From Victivallales bacterium (GTDB lineage Bacteria; Verrucomicrobiota; Lentisphaeria; Oligosphaerales; Oligosphaeraceae), in the NCBI GenBank assembly GCA_900769285.1, contig CAAGGB010000147.1:1-29314 (forward strand): a DNA stretch of 29,314 nt. Reading direction: 5' to 3'. Position 1 is the stretch's first letter. Each line of letters begins with the position of its first letter. Under the pieces are notes generated by a model. That model worked only from the letters and a program-made list of their open reading frames with translations. It was not told the origin of the DNA and did not search any database. The position numbers were made by a program, and so were the translations under genes. Below are positions 22,202-29,296 of the stretch, in pieces.

Positions 22202-22777
22202 ATGCCCGCCACCCTCAGCACCCCGCACCGCGTCAACGAGCCGGCGCGTCTTCTCCGCTCGGAGTACACCATGACGAGCCGCGAGCTCATGGCCGCGGCC
22301 GCCGCCCGCGAGCGTTTCCGCTACTCGCGCACAGTGTCCGCCGTCATCGCCATCCTCGCCGCGCCGATGGCGCTCATCTGCCTCTGCGGGCTGGTCATCC
22401 TCTGCCGCACGGCGAGCAACGAGTTCACGCCGATGTTCCTGGCGATGTACGCGCTCGGCCTGCTGGTCTCGCTGGTCCTGCTGCTCCGCCGGCCGCTCTT
22501 CGTCCTGCTCAACCTCTGTCGCCGCGAGCTGCGCCAGACGCGCGGGCAGACCGTCGTCGTCGAGCTCTCGACGAATGGCGTCGCCTCCGCGTCGCTGGGC
22601 ACCGAGGCCACCCTCCCCTGGCGCGCCTTCCACCACAGCGGCTGCACCCGGCGCGGACTCATCCTCAACCTCGAGAAAAACCTCTTCCTCTGGGTTCCCG
22701 CCTCCTCCCTCCCCTCCCCCCAGGACTGGGAGACCGTCCGGGACATGGCCCGCACACGACTCCCTAAACGCTCCTGA
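22202..22777 (+). CDS. YcxB-like two-helix membrane protein
   Basis: The protein has 191 aa. The start at 22202 has GAGGA ten bases upstream; an internal ATG at 22271 also has a GGAG site, but the residues before it (SEYTMTSREL) look like the N-terminal strand common in YcxB-like proteins. Two adjacent hydrophobic helices (about 45-70 and 77-103) follow a basic helix. The C-terminal cytoplasmic part reads as a small beta-rich domain (VVVELSTNGVASASLGTEATLPWRAFHHSGCTRRGLILNL split across strands, then FLWVPASSLPSPQDWETVRDM). That is the usual YcxB layout ending in an aromatic strand and helix. Function is unknown. It is six bases after the DUF2293 gene and probably in the same transcript. Confidence 0.7.
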   Translation: MPATLSTPHRVNEPARLLRSEYTMTSRELMAAAAARERFRYSRTVSAVIAILAAPMALICLCGLVILCRTASNEFTPMFLAMYALGLLVSLVLLLRRPLFVLLNLCRRELRQTRGQTVVVELSTNGVASASLGTEATLPWRAFHHSGCTRRGLILNLEKNLFLWVPASSLPSPQDWETVRDMARTRLPKRS

Positions 22778-22796
22778 ACCGCACATCCAGAACGCC

Positions 22797-22835
22797 AAAA
22801 AAGGCCCCGATCCTCGTGTGACGAGGAACGGAGCC
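22797..22835 (-). terminator. Rho-independent terminator after tRNA-Asn
   Basis: On the minus strand GGCTCCG-T-TCCTCG pairs with CGAGGA-T-CGGGGCC around a five-base loop, followed by six T (plus-strand A at 22797-22802). It ends the tRNA-Asn transcript about ten bases after the CCA and faces the end of the YcxB-like gene. Confidence 0.9.
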
Positions 22836-22845
22836 TTTGACGTCC

Positions 22846-22920
22846 TGGCTCCGGCAGCTGGGCTCGAACCAGCGACCAAGTGGTTAACAGCCACCTACTC
22901 TACCGCTGAGCTATGCCGGA
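22846..22920 (-). tRNA. tRNA-Asn (anticodon GTT)
   Basis: The 75-nt gene has CCA encoded. The acceptor stem pairs TCCGGCA with TGCCGGA (discriminator G). The D arm contains AGCTCAGCGGTAGAG. The anticodon stem GGTGG/CCACT encloses CTGTTAA, giving anticodon GTT. The T arm GCTGG-TTCGAGC-CCAGC is canonical. Confidence 0.96.
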
Positions 22921-23009
22921 ATTTCGTTTCCCATGTCGTTGAAAACATCACTTAATCTAGCACAAAACACGCCGTTGTCAACCTCGGAGAAGCGATTTTT
23001 TGTGATGCG

Positions 23010-23504
23010 TCAGTCTTGGTTGGCGACATCGACGGGCGTGGGCTGGAGGATGCGGACGAGTTCGGCGGGTGCCATCTCGAGGGCATAGCCGCGATGGCCG
23101 GCGTTGATGTAGAGCCGCGGCAGGTCGAGGATGGAGCGCTCGACGTAGATGGGCATGCGACGGCGCGTGCCGAAGGGGCTGGTGCCGCCGCAGTGATAGC
23201 CCGAGTAGTGCTCGGCGACCTCGGGGTCGCACGGACGGACGCTCTTGACGCCCAACTGCCGCGCCAGGTTCTTCTGCGAGACGCTGCAGTCGCCGTGCAT
23301 GAGGATGACCAGCGGCTTCTTGGCGTCGGTCTCGAAGATGAGCGTCTTGACGACGAGATGCTCGTCGATGCTGAGCTCGCGGGCGATCTGGGCGGTTCCG
23401 CCGTGTTCGACGTAGTCGTAGAAATGCTCGGTATAGACGGCCTTCTGCTGCTTGAGCAGGCGGATGGCGGAGGTGATGGGTGGCTTGTCCTTGAGTTCGG
23501 CCAT
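23010..23504 (-). CDS. ybaK: YbaK/EbsC-family Cys-tRNA(Pro) deacylase
   Basis: The protein has 164 aa, with the start at 23504 preceded by AGGAG and a two-base gap after the dus gene. The fold matches INS-like editing proteins: PITSAIRLLKQQK at the N-terminus, a TAQIARELSIDEHLVVKTLIF helix-strand with the conserved lysine, VLMHGDCSVSQKNLARQLG, then GGTSPFGTR (the conserved glycine/proline loop at the substrate pocket) and LYINAGHRGYALEM near the C-terminus. It hydrolyses mischarged aminoacyl-tRNA, best known for Cys-tRNA(Pro) in YbaK. Its partner next door is a tRNA dihydrouridine synthase, so the pair forms a small tRNA-quality unit. Specificity within the superfamily is inferred from the loop sequence and not proven. 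Confidence 0.88.
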   Translation of the reverse strand: MAELKDKPPITSAIRLLKQQKAVYTEHFYDYVEHGGTAQIARELSIDEHLVVKTLIFETDAKKPLVILMHGDCSVSQKNLARQLGVKSVRPCDPEVAEHYSGYHCGGTSPFGTRRRMPIYVERSILDLPRLYINAGHRGYALEMAPAELVRILQPTPVDVANQD

Positions 23505-23506
23505 GG

Positions 23507-24514
23507 CTAGTGGGTCTCCTGGTTCGTGGTTGCGGCGGCCGCATGGAGGCGGCGGAGTTCGTCGAGGGTGGCGTCGAGCGTGCGGCAGGCGACGAGACGG
23601 CGGAAGCGCTCGCTGTCGGCGCCGAACATGGCGGCGGCCAGTCGCAGCAGGAAGCCGTTGCCGCGCGGCGGATGGAGACGCCGCGCCTCCTCGCCCAGCG
23701 CCAACAGAAACTGGCACGGCTCCAAAGGCGGCGGCGGTGGCTCGCCGGCGATGGCCGCGCGAAGCCGCACCAGCAAATCCGGACAGCGCATCAGGCCACG
23801 CGCGGGCGCCAGCCCCGCGATGCCCGGCACGCCGGCCATCGCCAGTCCGTCCGGGACTGTGAAGAGGTCGCCGCTGCCGAAGACCGTCACGTCCGGCAGC
23901 GCGGACGCCGCCCGCGCCAGCCGCTCCAGTCCGCCGATAATGGGCCGATACTGCTCGCGCACCGTCCGGTAGTGGACGATGGCCACATCGGGGCGGCCCT
24001 CGCGGACGGCCTCCGCGATGCGCGGGAACTCGTCCGGCGACTCGAAGCCGACGCGCAGCTTGACGCTGAGTCCACGGTCGCCGCAGGCCTCGCGCATCCG
24101 CGCCAGCGTGTCGGCCAGCCAGTCGAGGTGGCGCAGGCGCGCACCGCCCGAGTCGGAGCCCAGCACCGTCGGCGACGGGCAGGCGCAGTTGAGGTCGGCG
24201 CAGACCGCCCCGAGGTCGAGGACGCGTGCGGCGGTGGCCGCCAGACGCCCCGCGTCCAGCCCCATCAACTGCACCGTCACCGGCAGTCCCGTCTCCAGAT
24301 ACGGACGCAACGCCGACCGCAGGCGCGTCCGCGACGGCACGCCCGTCGAAATGCGCAGAAACGGCGTGTGCCAGCTCCACACCAGCCCCAGACGGCTCAG
24401 CACCGACACAAACGAGCCCTCCGTCACGCCGTCCATGGGGCCTGGCACCAGACGGCACGGCAGACACCGGCCGTCCCCAAATCTCACCGGCTCAAGCAAG
24501 GCTCCAGGCGACAT
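23507..24514 (-). CDS. tRNA-dihydrouridine synthase family protein (Dus)
   Basis: The protein has 335 aa. This FMN-dependent enzyme reduces uridine in the D-loop of tRNA. FMN barrel motifs are GPMDGVTEGSF (25-35), VQLMG (81-85), DLNCACP (107-113), the GSDSGGARL loop (119-127), VKLRVGF (151-157), VHYRTVREQY (180-189, with His181 and Arg183) and FGSGDLFT (212-219). The catalytic cysteine Cys112 is kept, but the usual NxGCP reads NCACP, with Ala replacing Gly. GAGGGAG precedes the start. The C-terminal helical tRNA-binding region (about 240-325) contains a Pro-rich break. It may be a DusC-like or lineage-specific paralogue. It is divergent from the beta-helix gene, with overlapping promoters. 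Confidence 0.88.
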   Translation of the reverse strand: MSPGALLEPVRFGDGRCLPCRLVPGPMDGVTEGSFVSVLSRLGLVWSWHTPFLRISTGVPSRTRLRSALRPYLETGLPVTVQLMGLDAGRLAATAARVLDLGAVCADLNCACPSPTVLGSDSGGARLRHLDWLADTLARMREACGDRGLSVKLRVGFESPDEFPRIAEAVREGRPDVAIVHYRTVREQYRPIIGGLERLARAASALPDVTVFGSGDLFTVPDGLAMAGVPGIAGLAPARGLMRCPDLLVRLRAAIAGEPPPPPLEPCQFLLALGEEARRLHPPRGNGFLLRLAAAMFGADSERFRRLVACRTLDATLDELRRLHAAAATTNQETH

Positions 24515-24573
24515 GACTCCCTCTTTCAGGCAAACTCGCGACGGGCATCACCATGACGCCCGTCCAGCCCCTC

Positions 24574-24602
24574 AATATAACTTGCCAAAGGGCGTTTGAA
24601 AA
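24574..24602 (-). promoter_or_regulatory. Promoter for the dus-ybaK unit
   Basis: On the minus strand TTTTCA (plus 24597-24602, 4 of 6) is followed after 17 bases by TATATT (plus 24574-24579). Its -35 overlaps that of the divergent promoter and the inverted repeat at 24590-24608. Confidence 0.5.
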
Positions 24603-24608
24603 ACGCCC
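24590..24608. repeat. Inverted repeat GGGCGTTT-gaa-AAACGCCC at divergent promoters
   Basis: An 8-bp perfect palindromic arm pair (24590-24597 and 24601-24608) covers both divergent -35 boxes. Twelve bases, AACGGGCGTTTT, also occur at 29279-29290 near the right window end. It could be a regulator-binding site or part of a dispersed element. Confidence 0.6.
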
Positions 24609-24624
24609 GTTACCCGTCTATGTT
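24596..24624 (+). promoter_or_regulatory. Promoter for the beta-helix lipoprotein gene
   Basis: TTGAAA at 24596-24601 (5 of 6) is followed by exactly 17 bases and TATGTT at 24619-24624. Transcription would start near 24631, which rules out the in-frame ATG at 24596 and fits the ATG at 24692 with its AGGA site. Confidence 0.65.
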
Positions 24625-24691
24625 GAGGGCGGTTCCCCCGTCTCGTCGCCGCCTCGGCCCCCGTAAGCCCCACTTTGCCCCAGGAACAGCC

Positions 24692-27490
24692 ATGAAGACC
24701 GCACGACTCGCCACCCTGATGATGTCCACCCTCTGCCTAGGAGCCACCATGTTCACCATGACCTCATGCAGCACCCTCGACGACACCCTCCCCCACGGCC
24801 CGCGCTTCCACGTCTCGCCGGACGGCGATGACCAGCGCGACGGCGGCTCGCCCGAGACCGCGTTCCGCACGCTGGAGCGCGCCCAGGCCGCCGTCCGCGC
24901 CTGCCCCGACCGCGGCAAGGCCCCCATCACCGTCCTCCTGCGGGGCGGAACCTACGAGCGCACCACGCCCTGGACCTTCACTCCCGACGACTCCGGCACG
25001 CCCGACGCCCCCATCACCTGGAGGCAATACCGCGACGAGAAGCCCGTCATCTCCGGCGGACGACGGCTCTCCGGTTGGACGGTCGCCCCCGACGGCACCT
25101 GGTCCCTCGTCATCCCCGAGGCCAGGGACGGCAGCCGGCGTCCCGATGGCTGGAACATCAACCAGCTCTTCGTCAACGGACAGCGCCGCCCCTGCGCCCG
25201 ACTCCCCAAGGGCGACGCCTTCTTCCGCATGAACGGACGCCCCACCAACTGGAACTCCCGTCAGGAGGCCGGCAAGCTCCCCGGCTCCCATGACCAGCTC
25301 GTCTTCCACGACGCCGACCTCCGCGCCGCCTTCACCGTCCCCGACGGCTCCCTCGACACCGCCGACGTCACCAACGCCGTCATGGTCGTCTACAACTCCT
25401 GGACCGCCTCCATCCACCACCTCGAGAGCATCGACTTCGACACCCATCGCATCAAGCTCACCAAGGGCACCAGCTGGCCCATGGGATACTGGGAGAAGAC
25501 CGGACGCTACCACCTCGAGAACCTCCGCGCCGCCATGACCGAGGCCGGCGAATGGTACATGGATCACCGCTCCGGAACCCTCCACTACCGCCCCATGCCC
25601 GGCGAGACGCCCGCCAACACCACCGTCATCGCGCCCGTCGCCTCCCATGTCCTCGCCCTCACCGGCGACGCCGACGCCGGACTCTATGTCCAGAACCTCG
25701 TCTTCGACGGCCTCAGCTTCCAGCACACCCGCTTCCACCTCCCCTACGAGGAGCGCGACGACGGCCAGGCCGCCGCCGCCATCCGCGGCGCCATCCGCAC
25801 CACGGGCACCATCCACTGCCTCTTCCGCGACATCGAGGTCGCCCACACCGGCACCTACGGCATCGACCTCGGACGCGGCACCCGACATACCCGCGTCGAA
25901 CGCGCCGAACTCCATGACCTCGGCGCCGGCGGCGTCCGCATCGGCGAGCCCAACGGCGAACGACCCCCCAACACCGCCTGCGGCTACAACACCGTCGACA
26001 ACACCCTCATCCACAACGGCGGACTCATCGCCCGCGCCGCCGTTGGCTACATCGTCTTCAAGTCCAGCCACAACACCCTCTCCCACAGCGAAATCTGCGA
26101 CCTCTACTACAGCGCCGTCTCCCTCGGCTGGTCCTGGGGCTACGCGCCCTCCTCCGCCAACCACAACGTCGTCGAGAACTGCCACCTCCATCACCTCGGC
26201 TATGGCGTCCTCTCCGACATGGGCGCCGTCTACACCCTCGGCATCTCCCCCGGAACCGTCATCCGCAACAACCACATCCACGACATCTTCTCCTATAGCT
26301 ACGGAGGCTGGGGACTCTACACCGACGAGGGCTCCACCGACGTCGTCATGGAGAACAATCTCGTCTACAACACCAAGTCCGGCGGCTTCCATCAGCACTA
26401 CGGCCGCGACAACCTCATCCGCAACAACATCCTCGCCTTCGCCCGCGAGGGACAGGTCATCCGCTCACGACAGGAGGCCCACCGCTCCTTCACCTTCGAG
26501 AACAACGTCGTCATCTTCGACAACGGCAGACCCTACGGCGGCAACTGGGGCAACGGCAACTACCTCATGCGCAACAACATCTACTGGGACACCACCCAAC
26601 TGCCCTTCGGCTTCGCCGGCATCCCCGCCAACGAGTGGTTCCAGGACGAGCAGCAGGAGCAGGGCTCACGCATCATCGACCCCGGCTTCCGCAACCCCGC
26701 CCAGTTCGACTTCTCACTCCGCCCCGACGCACCTGCCGCCGCGCTCGTCGAACAGGCCTCCGCCACCGTCCGCACCGCCGGACTCTATGGCGACCCCGCC
26801 TGGACCCAGAAGCCGCGGCAGCTCACGTTCAAGGCGCTCTCGCCCGAGATGCTCCCCGTCAGCGCCGAACGCCCACAGCTCGTCTCCCTCAAGGAACTCG
26901 TCCAGAACTTCGCCGACTGCAAGCCCGGCGACAAGGCCCCACTCGCCTCCACCAACGGCGAGAACGACGAACTCAAGACCTCCATCCGCGTCTCCGACGA
27001 GCTCCCCGTACCCAACGGCACCGGCAAGGCCCTCAAATTCGTCGACGCACCCGGACAGCGCGTCAGTTGGCAGCCGCACCTGACCTACAGCATGCACTGG
27101 CGCAAGGGCACCGTCACCGGCGAATTCGACTGCTACCTCAACTCGCCCGACGCCCTCCTCTGGCATGAGTGGCGCGACTCCTCTGCGCCCTACAAGGTCG
27201 GCCCCAGCATCCGCCTCCACGGCGACGGACGCCTCGAGCACGGCTCCAGGCGCATCGGCACCATCCCACTCAAGACCTGGATCCATGTCCGCATCACCAC
27301 CGCCGTCGGCCCCGACGGACGCTCCACCTTCGACCTCGAGGTCACGCCGCAGGGCCAGCCCACCCAGACCTACCGCGACCTCCCCAACGGCAACCCCGAC
27401 TGGAACATGCTCACCTGGCTCGGCTTCGTCTCCGAGTCCGACAAGCGCTCCGACTTCTTCCTCGCCAACCTCAATTTCCATCGCCGCTGA
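24692..27490 (+). CDS. Right-handed beta-helix lipoprotein, GH141-like, with a C-terminal sandwich domain
   Basis: The protein has 932 aa. The N-terminus is a lipoprotein signal ending TMTSC with Cys26. The next segment, FHVSPDGDDQRDGGSPETAFRTL in two parts, is the standard opening of pectate-lyase-like beta-helix proteins (HVxxxGxDxxxGS...PxxTL). GGTYER, then a sandwich insert (about 110-310), then helix turns run to about 690 with many Asn/His-bearing rungs such as NHNVVENCHLHHLGYG, IRNNHIHDI, VVMENNLVYN and RNNILAF. The overall plan resembles GH141 (xylanase or alpha-fucosidase acting on complex plant glycans) as I recall it, abundant in Lentisphaerota and Bacteroidota. Residues about 735-930 form a LamG-like jelly-roll (WLGFVSESD near the end). 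Substrate is unknown. A terminator follows directly. Confidence 0.85.
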   Translation: MKTARLATLMMSTLCLGATMFTMTSCSTLDDTLPHGPRFHVSPDGDDQRDGGSPETAFRTLERAQAAVRACPDRGKAPITVLLRGGTYERTTPWTFTPDDSGTPDAPITWRQYRDEKPVISGGRRLSGWTVAPDGTWSLVIPEARDGSRRPDGWNINQLFVNGQRRPCARLPKGDAFFRMNGRPTNWNSRQEAGKLPGSHDQLVFHDADLRAAFTVPDGSLDTADVTNAVMVVYNSWTASIHHLESIDFDTHRIKLTKGTSWPMGYWEKTGRYHLENLRAAMTEAGEWYMDHRSGTLHYRPMPGETPANTTVIAPVASHVLALTGDADAGLYVQNLVFDGLSFQHTRFHLPYEERDDGQAAAAIRGAIRTTGTIHCLFRDIEVAHTGTYGIDLGRGTRHTRVERAELHDLGAGGVRIGEPNGERPPNTACGYNTVDNTLIHNGGLIARAAVGYIVFKSSHNTLSHSEICDLYYSAVSLGWSWGYAPSSANHNVVENCHLHHLGYGVLSDMGAVYTLGISPGTVIRNNHIHDIFSYSYGGWGLYTDEGSTDVVMENNLVYNTKSGGFHQHYGRDNLIRNNILAFAREGQVIRSRQEAHRSFTFENNVVIFDNGRPYGGNWGNGNYLMRNNIYWDTTQLPFGFAGIPANEWFQDEQQEQGSRIIDPGFRNPAQFDFSLRPDAPAAALVEQASATVRTAGLYGDPAWTQKPRQLTFKALSPEMLPVSAERPQLVSLKELVQNFADCKPGDKAPLASTNGENDELKTSIRVSDELPVPNGTGKALKFVDAPGQRVSWQPHLTYSMHWRKGTVTGEFDCYLNSPDALLWHEWRDSSAPYKVGPSIRLHGDGRLEHGSRRIGTIPLKTWIHVRITTAVGPDGRSTFDLEVTPQGQPTQTYRDLPNGNPDWNMLTWLGFVSESDKRSDFFLANLNFHRR

Positions 27491-27505
27491 TCCCAACTGA
27501 CGCCT

Positions 27506-27583
27506 GCGCCCCCGTCGGCCTCACACGCCGCCGGGGGCCTCTTTTTTGTCCACAAAACACACAAAAGGCACACAAAAGTTTTT
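27506..27583 (+). repeat. Terminator-plus-A-rich direct repeat, left copy
   Basis: The hairpin and T-run are followed by GTCCACAAAACACACAAAAG and further A-rich sequence. Aligned without gaps to 29184-29250, the first 67 or so bases differ at about six positions by eye. The A-rich part also matches the repeat at 3583-3632 on the opposite strand. Confidence 0.8.
27508..27547 (+). terminator. Terminator of the beta-helix gene
   Basis: GCCCCCG-t-CGGC (27508-27519) pairs with GCCG-c-CGGGGGC (27527-27538), and six T follow at 27542-27547. The hairpin is nearly identical to the one at 29186-29225. Confidence 0.92.
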
Positions 27584-27626
27584 TGTCCTCAAAACACCCC
27601 ATGACACATTTTCTTCAATTTTGAAT

Positions 27627-27655
27627 TTGACTTTCTGATAGTTGAAATCTAAATT
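27627..27655 (+). promoter_or_regulatory. Promoter of the toxin-antitoxin module
   Basis: TTGACT at 27627-27632 (5 of 6) is followed by 17 bases and TAAATT at 27650-27655 (4 of 6), in AT-rich DNA unlike the surrounding genome. Transcription would start near 27662, about 85 bases before the toxin ATG. The leader is purine-rich and may contain an autoregulatory operator that I could not define. Confidence 0.5.
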
Positions 27656-27747
27656 TATGGACATCCTGGAGAAGATGCGGAGGGGGAGACGCTGTTGAGT
27701 CAGGCTCCTTTCACGACTGGGAGAGCAACTGAGGGGAGACCTGGGCC

Positions 27748-28092
27748 ATGAACATCGTGTACAAAGACAAGAACCTGAAAAGATGCTCAGAGAATGCCGC
27801 CTACGCCCTGCGCCAACTAGGTGCGGAGCAAACAAAATGTCTGCTCCAGCGCATCTGTGCCATCAAGAGTGCCGAGAGCTTTGAGGATCTGCGCCATCTG
27901 CCAGGACATTTCCATGAGCTTCGGCATAATCGGAAGGGACAATGGAGCTTCAGCCTCAATGGCCCCTATCGCCTCATCGTCACCCCACTGGAACACCCTA
28001 TCCCACTCACCAGCAACGGCCAGTTCGACTGGAAGGCCATCAGAGGCGCAGTCATCATAGAAATCGTCAACTACCACAAAGAGGGAGACTGA
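27748..28092 (+). CDS. higB: HigB/RelE-type toxin (plasmid maintenance killer family)
   Basis: The protein has 114 aa, typical for HigB/Kid-like killer proteins of the RelE superfamily, which are ribosome-dependent mRNA endonucleases. Visible features are the N-terminal helical pair with ENAAYALRQLGAEQTKCLLQRI, then AIKSAESFEDLRHLPGHFHEL, the core strand KGQWSFSLNGPYRLIV (basic residues and W/R at the active surface), and the C-terminal strand IIEIVNYHKEG ending in His-Lys. GGGGAGA lies upstream of the ATG. It is followed four bases later by the antitoxin, the toxin-first order typical of higBA. GC content (near 52% by eye) is well below that of neighbouring genes, suggesting recent transfer. 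Confidence 0.85.
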   Translation: MNIVYKDKNLKRCSENAAYALRQLGAEQTKCLLQRICAIKSAESFEDLRHLPGHFHELRHNRKGQWSFSLNGPYRLIVTPLEHPIPLTSNGQFDWKAIRGAVIIEIVNYHKEGD

Positions 28093-28096
28093 ATGC

Positions 28097-29173
28097 ATGT
28101 ACTACCCACAAGGTCCTTTAGCGTATGTCCCACATCCGGGCGAAACCCTGCGAGAAAAGCTGGATGAACTGGGAATGCCCATCAAGGAATTCGCTCAACG
28201 ATGCGTCAAGCCCATTCCGACCATCCATCATGTCCTAAACGGCCAAAGCTCCATTACCCCAGACATGGCCATCGCCTTCGAGAAGGTTCTGCTGATACCG
28301 GCGCACCTCTGGCTGAATATGCAGGCCGCCTACGATGAGTACACAGCCCGAAAACGGCATGACGATGACGTGCTTGCCGACAAGCCATGGGCTGACGGCT
28401 TTCCACTCCAGGAAATGACGGAAAAGGGGCTGCTGTCCTGTCCCGCTGACAGTACGCCTCTCCAAAGGATTCAGACCCTTCTAAGCTACTTTGGCATTGC
28501 ACGCGCCTCCGCCTGGCGCAAAAGCTACACCACATACAGCTCCATGATGGACACCACGCGCACCTACGCACTCACCGCATGGCTGCGTCATGCGGACAAT
28601 CAGGCAGAAATGGCTCATGACCTGCATCCATTCAGCCACAGTAAGCTGAAAGAGCTTCTGCCCGACATCAAAAAACTCGCCCATACAGGAAATAGCCATT
28701 TCTGGAACAGTCTGACAGATATCTGCCGGGCAGCCGGTATTCTTGTCATCCTCACCCCACATCTTTCGCAAGCCAATATTCTTGGAGCATCACGTTGGCT
28801 TAGGGGAATTCCCGTCCTCCAGTTGTCAGACTGCCCTAGGCGATATGACCAGTTCTGGTTCTCGTTCTTCCATCTGCTAGGACACCTCCTGCTGCATGGG
28901 AAACGCGACAGCTTCATTGAAGGCTTGACGTTTCCCACGCAACAGAAGAAGGAGCAGGCCGTCGATGCCTTCGCTGAACGGTGCCTCCTCCCTGGAACAA
29001 TCAGACGAAAGCTACGTACCAACAGCTATTCAGAGCAGGCTCTAGCTGCACTCTGTCGGCGTGAACATGTTCATCTGGCCTTTGTGGTGGGACATCTCCA
29101 GCACATTCATCTCCTGTGTCCCGCTAATCTGGCGCAAGACATCCCCATCATTTCACCGCCCAATGGCAAATGA
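28097..29173 (+). CDS. HigA-type antitoxin with C-terminal ImmA/IrrE-like domain lacking the catalytic Glu
   Basis: The protein has 358 aa, preceded by GAGGGAG nine bases before the ATG. Residues about 10-85 form a HigA/XRE helix-turn-helix: HPGETLREKLDELGMPIKEF, then AQRCVKPIPTIHHVLNGQSSI and TPDMAIAFEKVLLIPAHLWL. This part would neutralise HigB and repress the operon. Residues about 195-340 match the ImmA/IrrE metallopeptidase domain found fused to long HigA proteins, including the segment FWFSFFHLLGHLLLHG. In active relatives the motif is HExxH; here it is HLLGH, with Leu replacing the catalytic Glu. A later EQAVDAFAERCLLP still resembles the third-ligand region. Peptidase activity is therefore probably lost, leaving a structural or sensory role. 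GC is lower than that of the flanks. Confidence 0.85.
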   Translation: MYYPQGPLAYVPHPGETLREKLDELGMPIKEFAQRCVKPIPTIHHVLNGQSSITPDMAIAFEKVLLIPAHLWLNMQAAYDEYTARKRHDDDVLADKPWADGFPLQEMTEKGLLSCPADSTPLQRIQTLLSYFGIARASAWRKSYTTYSSMMDTTRTYALTAWLRHADNQAEMAHDLHPFSHSKLKELLPDIKKLAHTGNSHFWNSLTDICRAAGILVILTPHLSQANILGASRWLRGIPVLQLSDCPRRYDQFWFSFFHLLGHLLLHGKRDSFIEGLTFPTQQKKEQAVDAFAERCLLPGTIRRKLRTNSYSEQALAALCRREHVHLAFVVGHLQHIHLLCPANLAQDIPIISPPNGK

Positions 29174-29183
29174 AGTCATTTCC

Positions 29184-29258
29184 GCGCCCCCGACGGCCTC
29201 ACCTGCCGCCGGGGGCCCTTTTTTTGTCCACAAAAGACACAAAAGGCACCAAAAAGGT
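29184..29258 (+). repeat. Terminator-plus-A-rich direct repeat, right copy
   Basis: It is the same cassette as at 27506-27583: hairpin, T-run, then GTCCACAAAAGACACAAAAG. The two copies are 1678 bases apart and enclose exactly the toxin-antitoxin module. Confidence 0.8.
29186..29225 (+). terminator. Terminator of the toxin-antitoxin module
   Basis: GCCCCCG-a-CGGC (29186-29197) pairs with GCCG-c-CGGGGGC (29205-29216), followed by seven T at 29219-29225. It lies 12 bases after the antitoxin stop codon. Confidence 0.92.
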
Positions 29259-29296
29259 TTTATGTCCACAACTGGGACAACGGGCGTTTTCAGCCC

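Noticed and set aside
24596..24691. N-terminal extension of the beta-helix protein from ATG 24596
   Set aside because: It lies inside the promoter. The lipoprotein signal starts at ATG 24692.
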